Shown piece by piece: positions 34,220 through 41,611 of a stretch of DNA of 64,000 nucleotides. Positions within the stretch are counted from its first letter, which is position 1. Every line of letters begins with the position of its first letter. The stretch is from Deltaproteobacteria bacterium UBA1386. GTDB lineage: Bacteria > Desulfobacterota > Syntrophorhabdia > Syntrophorhabdales > Syntrophorhabdaceae. The notes beneath the pieces are model-generated. The model was not told the origin of the DNA and did no database searches. It saw only the letters and a program-made list of their open reading frames with translations. Location of the stretch: assembly GCA_002305765.1 (NCBI GenBank), contig DBQU01000118.1, forward strand, positions 1-64,000, given 5' to 3'. The translations under genes were made by a program, and so were the position numbers.

Positions 34220-34340
34220 GTTTTAAGTTATTACGTTTTAGGTCAAAGACCGGGAAACCGCTCCGCGGGTCACGTTGAACGTGCGAGCATCCGTTGAACG
34301 AAGGCTTTCACTTAAAACCTAATAACTTAAAACTTAAAAC
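34214..34340. repeat. Long inverted repeat of TTTTAAGT words between convergent genes
   Basis: Left arm 34214-34243 and right arm 34310-34340 are complementary over about 28 bases (TTTTAAGTTTTAAGTTATTA against its complement). The centre contains CATCCGTTGAACG, shared in reverse orientation with the second copy at 36187-36313. The upstream gene's TAA stop is inside the left arm. Confidence 0.75.
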
Positions 34341-34345
34341 GGTCT

Positions 34346-34567
34346 TCATTTCCTATACCAGTTCTTCCCCGTTTCCTTCACGTAGATCCGGGTGATGGTG
34401 CCACAGTCGTCGCAGACGTCGGCATAGAAAGGTTCCGTGCCTCCCAGCACGAATTTGGTCTTGTAGGCGAGCCCTATCCTGCCCGCGTCCGCCGTCTGAT
34501 CGACCCTTACGCCAACGATGATGTTGCCGCCCCCGCAATGGGGGCATTTGCCGTTCTTCTCGTCCAT
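34346..34567 (-). CDS. Small zinc-ribbon protein
   Basis: 73 residues with two cysteine pairs, CPHC near residue 8 and CDDC near residue 52, a zinc ribbon. The domain between is short beta strands. A good ribosome-binding site (GGAGGCG) precedes the ATG at 34567. Function unknown. Confidence 0.75.
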   Translation of the reverse strand: MDEKNGKCPHCGGGNIIVGVRVDQTADAGRIGLAYKTKFVLGGTEPFYADVCDDCGTITRIYVKETGKNWYRK

Positions 34568-34738
34568 AGCGCCTCCGCTCTTTTCGTCCAGTCCCCTGAT
34601 GCGGGGAGTTGAAACAGCCTAGAACGTCGGTTGAGGCATGTCAAGCTCTGCAAAGCGGGAATACTCTTTAAAGCTCCTCATCATTGAGGATAGCGATCGT
34701 TTCGTCTCGGTCTTCCCATTCGTCCGGGCACTCTCGCA
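34568..34738. other. Short gene-free gap
   Basis: About 170 bases with no feature recognised. Confidence 0.3.
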
Positions 34739-35077
34739 TCATTCCTCCTCTCCCCCTCCGTCGTTCCCCAGACTACGGTGGCTTATATCGCCGGCGACCG
34801 CCTCCTCGAGGATGAGGACCTCGTTCCTCTTTCTCTTTTCCATCCGTTTCAGGAGAGCCTCGATGTTCTCGACGAGTTGGTCTGCCGTGATCTTGCCGGC
34901 AGTGTATTCTTCTTTCTGCGACGCGATGGAGGAGGCGAGGTCCACGGCGACTATCTTCTGCGCGAAGAAGAGGTCGTAGGCGGCAACGGTGGCGGCTGAG
35001 CAGGTAATGCACGAGCCTACCACGATGATGAGCCCTTTCACGCCGAGGCCCTTTCTGTCAATTCCGCCCATCCGCAC
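34739..35077 (-). CDS. Small membrane-anchored protein, TrbI(F-type)-like
   Basis: 112 residues from GTG 35077 (AGGGAGG upstream). One hydrophobic helix (about residues 14-34) is followed by AQKIVAVDLASSIASQKEEY, a helical region and LILEEAVAGDIS. The layout resembles F-type conjugation protein TrbI (membrane helix, VxVDxxG-like strand, terminal AV-G-DIT), although no other conjugation genes lie nearby. The gene overlaps the end of the NusA-like gene by 20 bases. The TrbI relationship is a guess from pattern. Confidence 0.55.
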   Translation of the reverse strand: MRMGGIDRKGLGVKGLIIVVGSCITCSAATVAAYDLFFAQKIVAVDLASSIASQKEEYTAGKITADQLVENIEALLKRMEKRKRNEVLILEEAVAGDISHRSLGNDGGGEEE

Positions 35078-35741
35078 AGATGCCTCCCTCCTTTGCTCCC
35101 GCTTCCTCCCCGGCGCTCTTTATCATGATCCTGACGTTGAGAAGCTTGGCGGCAGTGGCCACGTTCGTACCCCCTTTCCCGACAAAGAAGCCGCAATACC
35201 TGGGGTCGACCCTGACGATGGCTTCTCTCAGGCCCCGTGAATAGACCACCTCCACCACCTTATCCGGCGGCGCGGGAACAAGGGAATTGACTATGTATTT
35301 CTCCATGTCCGTGCTGTACCGGACAATGGTGATGGTATCCGCGGTGTACGCCTTCACCCCCTCCAGGTAGGGAAGCGACGCGGAGAGCGGATCCACGTCT
35401 CCGAGGCCCTCGACGGAAACCTTGGCAAAGGGGCCGTTGATCACGCTCGCCGCCCTTCGCACCCGAACCCTGCCGTCGCGTATGATGGGCGACAGCGCCT
35501 CCTCCGTGATCCGGCGGAAGTACTGCGGTGACCTCTGGCTCAGAAATATCTTCCCCTTTCCCATCATGAACACCGCGGCCACCGTCTCCTCCCCCTGCCT
35601 GTATTCCCTGCCCGCGAACCTCTTCGGAAGGTAGGCCAAGAGGTCCGTCCCCGTCACAATGACAAGGTAGACGTCCCTGTCGGCAAGGTCCTTCACGATA
35701 GCGCAGCGCACAAGGCGACCTATCTTGATCGTCGTCGTCAT
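35058..35741 (-). CDS. NusA-like S1/KH-domain protein
   Basis: 227 residues. A region AAVFMMGKGKIFLSQRSPQYFRRI resembles the S1-KH1 junction of NusA. The C-terminal part has a KH signature with GxxG (FFVGKGGTNVATAAKLLNVRI). It lacks the NusA N-terminal polymerase-binding domain and acidic repeats. It should bind RNA. A ribosome-binding site GGGGGAG precedes the ATG. It is translationally coupled to the downstream TrbI-like gene. Confidence 0.7.
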   Translation of the reverse strand: MTTTIKIGRLVRCAIVKDLADRDVYLVIVTGTDLLAYLPKRFAGREYRQGEETVAAVFMMGKGKIFLSQRSPQYFRRITEEALSPIIRDGRVRVRRAASVINGPFAKVSVEGLGDVDPLSASLPYLEGVKAYTADTITIVRYSTDMEKYIVNSLVPAPPDKVVEVVYSRGLREAIVRVDPRYCGFFVGKGGTNVATAAKLLNVRIMIKSAGEEAGAKEGGICADGRN

Positions 35742-35815
35742 GATCTCCCCCCTGAGATATACTCACTGCACAGGTGTATTACTTCCGGGAGAGAAAAAAG
35801 GACCCGAAAAAAAGC

Positions 35816-35919
35816 AAAAGCGGGTTATGGGTAATAGGTCATGGGTGTTGGGGAAATGCATCAATACCGGCAAACATTCCAGGGTTCTTCCCATACCCCG
35901 TGACCCATTACCCGCTTTT
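35816..35919. repeat. Inverted repeat of GGGTAATGGGTC words
   Basis: Left arm 35816-35846 (AAAAGCGGGTTATGGGTAAT and on) pairs with right arm 35889-35919. A related half-element (GGTCATGGGTCATGGG) is at 25594-25609. Lies between divergent genes. Confidence 0.6.
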
Positions 35920-35986
35920 CGTAACCTTGAAACTACGGGGTCTTCCCTATATACTGTTCGTCAAATATCCGCGCGAGGTGAATGAG

Positions 35987-36178
35987 ATGGAATGCACGAT
36001 AGAGAAGAACAAGGCCGCCTGCGCCTGTACCTACGATCCCTGCCCCCGGAAAGGAAAATGCTGCGAATGCGTCGCCTACCACCGGGCCAGGAAACAGCTG
36101 CCCGGCTGCTTCTTTTCAAAGGAAGGCGAGGCCTCCTACGACCGGTCATACAGGCGGTTCGTGATGGAAAATAGTTGA
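35987..36178 (+). CDS. Small cysteine-rich protein (DUF6485-like)
   Basis: A 63-residue protein with eight cysteines in its first 45 residues (CTIEKNKAACACTY, CPRKGKCCECV) and a conserved tail CFFSKEGEASYDRSYRRF. This matches a small metal-binding family found in anaerobes, numbered DUF6485 as I recall. GAGGTG lies six bases before ATG 35987. Probably binds an iron-sulfur cluster or zinc. Confidence 0.75.
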   Translation: MECTIEKNKAACACTYDPCPRKGKCCECVAYHRARKQLPGCFFSKEGEASYDRSYRRFVMENS

Positions 36179-36186
36179 AAAAACAG

Positions 36187-36313
36187 TTTTAAGTGTTAGG
36201 TTTTAAGTTTTACGTGAAAGACCTTTCGCTTGAGAGGATCTTTGTACGTTCAACGGAATGCGGGAAAGTGTCCTAAGGCTTTTAACTTAAAACCTAACAC
36301 TTAAAACTTAACA
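36187..36313. repeat. Second copy of the TTTTAAG inverted repeat
   Basis: Left arm 36187-36214 pairs with right arm 36284-36313; centre CGTTCAACGGAATGCG is the reverse complement of the core in the 34214 copy. Located between convergent genes, as is the other copy. Confidence 0.75.
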
Positions 36314-36322
36314 CCGTCTTTT

Positions 36323-36814
36323 CTATTCTTCCAGTTCCTCGATCACTTCCTGGGCCTTTATGCGGACCTCTTTTATCTTGTGGGCCATGGCGGCGATGGA
36401 GATCTTCCGCCTGGCGTCCTCCTTCTGACGCGGCGGCAATGACGCGTAGAGTTCACGGAGCTTGTCGAGGGTGGAGTTGCACACATCTGCGTCCTTCAGG
36501 TCCAGGAAGAGAATGAGCGTGGGCCCGTCGTCGGGCAGGCCATACTTTGCCATGTATCTCTCGGCCTGCTTCGGAAAGGCCTCCGACCCGTAGGCGTTGT
36601 GCAGCCTGGCAAAGAGCTTGTCGTGCTCGGGCGTTCCCTTGTCGCCCTTGAAGAGCCTGTCCAGGGCATCCTTCACTCTTCCCTGTTGCCAGCGGTCCTT
36701 TGGAGCTTCCTTCTTTTTTCCGGCACCCTTTTCCTGCCTGCCGTAAAAGGTACTCCTGTCCCTGCGGCGGTCCAGTTCCCGCCAATCAGGTCTTTCGTCG
36801 TCGTAGTCTCCCAT
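36323..36814 (-). CDS. Hypothetical charged helical protein
   Basis: 163 residues: a basic, Arg/Lys/Asp-rich N-terminal 50 residues, then a helical domain (RLHNAYGSEAFPKQAERYM, LRELYASLPPRQKEDARRK). No cysteine motif or membrane segment. GAGGTAGC lies before the ATG. I do not recognise a family. Confidence 0.65.
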   Translation of the reverse strand: MGDYDDERPDWRELDRRRDRSTFYGRQEKGAGKKKEAPKDRWQQGRVKDALDRLFKGDKGTPEHDKLFARLHNAYGSEAFPKQAERYMAKYGLPDDGPTLILFLDLKDADVCNSTLDKLRELYASLPPRQKEDARRKISIAAMAHKIKEVRIKAQEVIEELEE

Positions 36815-36954
36815 AGCTACCTCATCGAGGGTTTTTTTCTTTATTATACCCCTTCCCTATCGAGATTCCACCCCTTTCTCCGATAGAACCCCGGAGCCGA
36901 AGGAACTCCACCTACCTCCCACGACAGGCGCAACGCAAACGAATACGGAACGTT

Positions 36955-37021
36955 GAAGCGGTTCAAGCGGTTCAAGCGGTCTCCAAATCCCTTGACAAAG
37001 CTCGGCGCGCCATGATGAGAT
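36955..37021 (+). promoter_or_regulatory. GTTCAAGCG tandem repeat and probable sdh promoter
   Basis: Three tandem copies of GTTCAAGCG-like words at about 36957-36980 are followed by TTGACA (36992-36997). An 18-base spacer leads to a weak TGAGAT. This is the only promoter-like sequence upstream of the succinate dehydrogenase operon. Confidence 0.4.
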
Positions 37022-37049
37022 TGTCTGAAAAGGAAGCCAAGGAGCGGCC

Positions 37050-37355
37050 ATGTTCATATGGCTTTTTCACCGGATAAGCGGCGTTGCCCTTATCGTTCTT
37101 TTCGGCATCAAGATACTCACGAGCTATTTTCTTTTCACTGAGGACAAGAAGCCCGATTGGGCGCTGAGCCTCCACCGGCAGCCCGTTCTCGACGTGCTGA
37201 TCCTCCTTCTCTTCACCTTCCACAGCATCTACGGCATCCGCACAATAGTCATGGACCTCGGCTACAGGAACGAAAAGAGGCTCTTCGTGGCCTCCAACGT
37301 GGTCGCCTCCGTCATCTCGGCGGTCCTCCTGTATCTTTATCTCGTGATCTCATGA
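37050..37355 (+). CDS. sdhC: Succinate dehydrogenase/fumarate reductase membrane anchor
   Basis: 101 residues with three membrane helices. His7 (FHRISG) and a second histidine in TFHSIYGI are candidate heme b ligands, as in SdhC/SdhD. Only one anchor gene is present, so the anchor is probably a homodimer or has other partners. The stop overlaps the SdhA ATG as ATGA. Confidence 0.82.
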   Translation: MFIWLFHRISGVALIVLFGIKILTSYFLFTEDKKPDWALSLHRQPVLDVLILLLFTFHSIYGIRTIVMDLGYRNEKRLFVASNVVASVISAVLLYLYLVIS

Positions 37356-39061
37356 CGGGCCTCTCCCACGATGTGCTGATAGTCGGCGGAGGCCTCGCGG
37401 GATTGCGGGCGGCCGTGGGTCTCTGCGACAAATATGACGTTGCCCTGCTGTCCAAGGTCCATCCCATACGGTCCCATTCGATCGCGGCCCAGGGCGGCAT
37501 CAACGCGGCATTGGCCAACAACCCCGACAGCAGGGACGACACGTGGGAAAAACACGCCTTCGACACCATCAAGGGCAGCGATTACCTTGCCGACCAGGAC
37601 GCCGTGGAGGTCATGTGCCGTGAGGCGCCGGGCATCGTCTACGAGATGGAACACTGGGGCTGCCCCTTCAGCCGCTTTCCCGACGGTTCCATAGCCCAGC
37701 GGCCCTTCGGGGGAGCGGGGTACCCGAGGACCTGCTACTCAACGGACCTCACGGGCCACGTACTCCTCAACACTCTCTACGAACGGGCCGTCATGAAGGG
37801 CGTCAGGGTCTACCCCGAATGGTACGTGACGGCCCTCGCGACCCATGACGGAGTCTGTCACGGCGTAGCGGCCTTCGACCTCATGAACGGCGAGATCGTC
37901 CCCATCACCGCGAAGGCCACGGTCTTCGCAACGGGCGGGTACGGGCGGGTCTACTTCTATTCCACCAACGCGCTTATCAACACGGGAAGCGGCATCGGCA
38001 TCGCCTACAAGGCGGGCGTGCCCCTGAAGGACATGGAGTTCGTGCAGTTCCACCCCACCGGGCTCATCGGCACCAACATCCTCATGACGGAGGCCTGCCG
38101 CGGGGAAGGCGGGTACCTCGTCAACAACAGGGACGAGCGCTTCATGGAGAGATACGCCCCGAAGGCGATGGAGCTCGCACCGAGGGACATCGTGTCGCGA
38201 AGCATCCAGACGGAGATCAACGAAGGCAGGGGCTTCGATCACCCCCTCGGCACGTACATCAAGCTCGACCTCACGCACCTGGGAGAGAAGAAGATCCTTG
38301 CCAAACTCCCGGGCATACGAAAGATCTGCATCGATTTCATCGGTATCGATCCCATCAGGGAACCCATACCCATCATGCCCTGCCAGCACTATTCCATGGG
38401 GGGCATCGATACGAACGCGAAGACCGCGACCGAGGTGCGCGGGTTCTTCGCCGCCGGCGAATGCGCCTGCGTGAGCGTCCACGGGGGAAACAGGCTCGGC
38501 GGGAATTCCCTCCTCGAGACGATCGTCTTCGGGAAGATGGCCGCCGGCGCCGTGGATGAATACCTGTCGCGCGAGACGGTGTCGCCGAAGGATGAGATCG
38601 TCCTTCGCGCGGCCCGGGAAACGGACGGGAAGATGACCGCGCTGACTGCGGGAGGAAAGGAGAAAACCTTCGCCCTTCACGGCGAGCTCGCCAGAACGAT
38701 GAGCACGAATGTGGGGATCTTCCGTGAACGGGCGGAGATGGAAAAGGCCCTCGAAGAGATCGGCCGCATCGGGGAGCGTTACCGGGACATCGGCGTTTCG
38801 TCTCCCGACAGGCACATGAACTACGAGCTCATGAACGCCGTCGAGCTTGAATATATGATCGAGGTGGCCCACACGATAGCCCACGGGGCACTTCTGAGGG
38901 AAGAGAGCCGCGGGGCCCATTCCAGGAGGGACTTCCCGAAACGCGACGACGAAACGTGGCTGAGGCACACCATAGCCCGCATGAACGGCGACGGGAGCGT
39001 CGGCATCTCCTTCCGCGATGTCACCATCACGCGCTATCAGCCCATGGAGAGGGTCTATTGA
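37352..39061 (+). CDS. sdhA: Succinate dehydrogenase/fumarate reductase flavoprotein subunit
   Basis: 569 residues. FAD-binding VGGGLAGLRAA is at the N-terminus. HSIAAQGGIN carries the histidine that binds FAD covalently. Substrate-site residues are in QFHPTG and EACRGEGG, with HYSMGGI and GNRLGGNSLLE near the C-terminal part. It oxidises succinate or reduces fumarate. Length and motifs are complete. The start is fixed by the ATGA overlap with the anchor gene. Confidence 0.92.
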   Translation: MTGLSHDVLIVGGGLAGLRAAVGLCDKYDVALLSKVHPIRSHSIAAQGGINAALANNPDSRDDTWEKHAFDTIKGSDYLADQDAVEVMCREAPGIVYEMEHWGCPFSRFPDGSIAQRPFGGAGYPRTCYSTDLTGHVLLNTLYERAVMKGVRVYPEWYVTALATHDGVCHGVAAFDLMNGEIVPITAKATVFATGGYGRVYFYSTNALINTGSGIGIAYKAGVPLKDMEFVQFHPTGLIGTNILMTEACRGEGGYLVNNRDERFMERYAPKAMELAPRDIVSRSIQTEINEGRGFDHPLGTYIKLDLTHLGEKKILAKLPGIRKICIDFIGIDPIREPIPIMPCQHYSMGGIDTNAKTATEVRGFFAAGECACVSVHGGNRLGGNSLLETIVFGKMAAGAVDEYLSRETVSPKDEIVLRAARETDGKMTALTAGGKEKTFALHGELARTMSTNVGIFRERAEMEKALEEIGRIGERYRDIGVSSPDRHMNYELMNAVELEYMIEVAHTIAHGALLREESRGAHSRRDFPKRDDETWLRHTIARMNGDGSVGISFRDVTITRYQPMERVY

Positions 39062-39798
39062 TAACGACGACGGCATATACCTTCAAGATACTGCGCAGCG
39101 ACAGGAAAAGGCCGGACGAAAGGCCCTGGTTCCAGACGTACCGCGTGAAGGTCATCCCCGGCCTCACGGTCCTTGCCGTTCTCAACAGGATCCGCGACGA
39201 GATCGACGGCACCCTGTCCTTCCGTTCGTCCTGCAGGTCCGCCGTGTGCGGCTCCTGCGCCATGGTCATCAACGGCAGGATCGACCTCGCCTGCAGGACA
39301 CAGGTGGCCTCGTTCGGCGCGAACACCATCATCCTCGAACCCCTTCCCAACATGGAGATCATAAAAGACCTCGTCGTCGACATGACGCCTTTCTGGCGCA
39401 TGTACGAGAAGGTGAGGCCCTGGCTCGTGCGGCGGACGCCGGACCCCGGGAAAGAGATAGAGCAGAGTGAGGAGGAAAGAAGCCGCATCGACCAGTTCGT
39501 CAACTGTATCCTCTGTGCCTGCTGCTACGGGGCCTGCCCCGTCATAGCCCGCGATCCCGAATACCTGGGACCCGCGGCCCTGGCAAAGCTGGAACGCTTC
39601 ATACTCGATTCGCGGGACGAGCGGCCCGATGACTTTCTCGATACCGTGAACGATGAAAAGGGCGTGTGGGGATGCGACACCGTGCTTCGGTGCATAGAGG
39701 CCTGCCCGAAAGACGTGCGTCCCACCGACTCCATCGTGGGCCTCAGGAAGGCCCTCGTAAAGAAGAAGGCAAGACAACTCCTGGGGATGAAGAAATGA
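39058..39798 (+). CDS. sdhB: Succinate dehydrogenase/fumarate reductase iron-sulfur subunit
   Basis: 246 residues from TTG 39058, which overlaps the SdhA stop and has GGAGAGG upstream. The [2Fe-2S] motif is SCRSAVCGSC, and the [4Fe-4S]/[3Fe-4S] motifs are CILCACCYGACP and CDTVLRCIEACP. It passes electrons from the flavin to the membrane anchor. Confidence 0.9.
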   Translation: MITTTAYTFKILRSDRKRPDERPWFQTYRVKVIPGLTVLAVLNRIRDEIDGTLSFRSSCRSAVCGSCAMVINGRIDLACRTQVASFGANTIILEPLPNMEIIKDLVVDMTPFWRMYEKVRPWLVRRTPDPGKEIEQSEEERSRIDQFVNCILCACCYGACPVIARDPEYLGPAALAKLERFILDSRDERPDDFLDTVNDEKGVWGCDTVLRCIEACPKDVRPTDSIVGLRKALVKKKARQLLGMKK

Positions 39799-40265
39799 AG
39801 CTCGACCATTCAGCGGTGACGCGAAGGACATTTCTCAACACCCTCCTCACCGGATGGGCCGCTGCCGTCGCCTCCGGGACCCTCTGGGCCCTCATCAAGT
39901 TCGCCTTTCCGACCCTCGGGAAAGAGCCTGACTTCGTCGTCCTCAAAAGGGCCGACTTTGAGGGCATCCCCCTCAACTCCGTGAAGCCCTTCGCGTGGGG
40001 AGGCAAACTGGGCCTCTACTTCAAGAAACAGAATGGCACCGTCGAGGCCCTCAAGGGCGTCTGCACCCATATGGAATGCAACATCACCTACAAGCCCGAT
40101 GAGAAAAAGTTCTACTGCGCCTGCCACAAGGGGTGGTTCGACGAGAACGGCAGGAACATAGAGGGGCCTCCGCCGAAGCCCCTCGAGATCTTCGACATCA
40201 TCGTCGAAGGCGACAAGCTCATCATAGCGAAAAAGGGAGTAAAGGTTGAGCTGCCGAAGGCTTAA
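39795..40265 (+). CDS. Rieske iron-sulfur protein
   Basis: 156 residues. A Tat-like signal/anchor (RRTFLNTL, then a hydrophobic helix at about 18-38) precedes the Rieske domain. Box 1 is CTHMEC (Cys90, His92, Cys95) and box 2 is CACHKGWFD (Cys108, Cys110, His111). These give two cluster cysteines, two cluster histidines and the disulfide pair. ATG 39795 overlaps the SdhB stop as ATGA. Together with the following cytochrome b it forms a bc-type quinol oxidising module. Confidence 0.9.
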   Translation: MKLDHSAVTRRTFLNTLLTGWAAAVASGTLWALIKFAFPTLGKEPDFVVLKRADFEGIPLNSVKPFAWGGKLGLYFKKQNGTVEALKGVCTHMECNITYKPDEKKFYCACHKGWFDENGRNIEGPPPKPLEIFDIIVEGDKLIIAKKGVKVELPKA

Positions 40266-41310
40266 AGACTGGTTCGGGGAACGATACGACATGGAGACGC
40301 TGGGGGCCCTCGCCCGTTCCAAGACCGTGCCGTCCCACCGGTTCGACGTCTGGTATTTCGCAGGGGGGCTCACCCTCTTCCTTTTCGTCTTCCAGTTCAT
40401 AACGGGGATGGCGCTCGCCCTCTATTACGTCCCCCATGCGGAGCACGCCCACAAGAGTATTGTCGACATCGTCACCAAGCTCAACATGGGATGGCTTTTC
40501 CGCTCCCTCCACCACTGGGGCGCGCAGCTCGCGATACTGGTCCTCTTCGCCCATGTCTTCAGCACCCTCCTTCTCAAAGCCTACCGGAAACCGCGGGAGC
40601 TCGTCTGGCTCACCGGTTTCGTGATGCTTGCCATATCGATCTTCTTCGGACTCAGCGGGTATTTTCTCCTCTGGGACGAGAGGGCCTTCGCCGCGGTGCG
40701 CGTGGCGACAGGCGGGGCCGGCAATCTTCCCCTTGTCGGCTGGGTGATAAAGGGTTTCCTGCGCGGCGGCCTCGACGTGACGGGCGAGACGCTGACACGC
40801 TTCTACGCATTCCACGTCGCCATCCTGCCGCTCGTCACGATCGCGGTGGCGGGGCTCCACATCCTCCTCGTCCAGATCCACGGTATGAGCGTACCTCTCT
40901 CACAGGAAAGGAAACAGGGAGGACCCGAGCCTTTCTTCCCCAACCTCTTCTACAAGGACCTCATCGTATGGCTGGTCTGCCTCGGCGTCGTCGTCACCCT
41001 GGCCGTCCTCCTTCCGCCGGAGATCGGCAGGAAGGCAGACCCGCTCGCGCCTGCGCCGGAGAACATCAAGCCCGAATGGTACTTCCTCTTTCTCTTCCAG
41101 ACCCTCAAGCTCTTTCCCGGCGAGATGCTGGGCATGAACGGCGAGACCATCGCCATCGTCATCATCTCCGCGGCCATACTCTTTTTCTTCCTCATCCCCT
41201 TCTTCGACAGGAGGTCGGCGATGGGGCAGAGGAGCCCTCTCTTCACGTGGATCGGTACGTTCTATCTTGTCTATTTCACGGTCATGACCGTCATCGGTTT
41301 TCTCACATAG
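40246..41310 (+). CDS. Cytochrome b/b6 family protein
   Basis: 354 residues from TTG 40246, which has GGGAG upstream and overlaps the Rieske gene by 20 bases. It has eight or so membrane segments. Heme-ligand histidines lie in LHHWGAQLA and LFAHVF and in AFHVAILP and AGLHIL. The Qo-site signature PEWY is in NIKPEWYFLF. The N-terminal cytochrome b6 half is followed by a subunit-IV-like half, as in fused cytochrome b. No cytochrome c1 gene is seen. Confidence 0.9.
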   Translation: MSCRRLKDWFGERYDMETLGALARSKTVPSHRFDVWYFAGGLTLFLFVFQFITGMALALYYVPHAEHAHKSIVDIVTKLNMGWLFRSLHHWGAQLAILVLFAHVFSTLLLKAYRKPRELVWLTGFVMLAISIFFGLSGYFLLWDERAFAAVRVATGGAGNLPLVGWVIKGFLRGGLDVTGETLTRFYAFHVAILPLVTIAVAGLHILLVQIHGMSVPLSQERKQGGPEPFFPNLFYKDLIVWLVCLGVVVTLAVLLPPEIGRKADPLAPAPENIKPEWYFLFLFQTLKLFPGEMLGMNGETIAIVIISAAILFFFLIPFFDRRSAMGQRSPLFTWIGTFYLVYFTVMTVIGFLT

Positions 41311-41321
41311 GGGTGACAGCG

Positions 41322-41576
41322 ATGCTCAGGGTGTTTCTCATCGTCCTTTTCTTTCTCATTATCGGGACAACGGCGCTCTGCGCCGGGGCCGAGCCGAAGG
41401 TCGAGGTCTTCCCCCCGGCGTCCTACGACAGGCACATCATCTACCAGGCGCTTATCTTCTTCTGGATAGGCATCATCGGCCTCATCGTCATCATCGCGAT
41501 GAAGCTGAGGGAGATAAAACGCGTTCAGAAGATGGGCATCGACGAAGAGGAAGGGAACGTTCCTTTCCTTGACTAA
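41322..41576 (+). CDS. Small membrane protein of the sdh-Rieske-cyt b operon
   Basis: 84 residues: a signal peptide (1-22, ending CAGAE), a short periplasmic segment with YDRHIIYQ, one membrane helix (about 42-60) and a charged cytoplasmic tail. GGGGTGA precedes the ATG. The position, 11 bases after the cytochrome b gene, suggests an accessory subunit of the complex. No family recognised. Confidence 0.7.
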   Translation: MLRVFLIVLFFLIIGTTALCAGAEPKVEVFPPASYDRHIIYQALIFFWIGIIGLIVIIAMKLREIKRVQKMGIDEEEGNVPFLD

Positions 41577-41611
41577 GCAGGCCCAAACCTTTATTATGTA
41601 GCATCAATCCT

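Noticed and set aside
35774..35986. N-terminal extension of the small cysteine-rich protein
   Set aside because: It translates the GGGTAAT inverted repeat; the real start has GAGGTG upstream.
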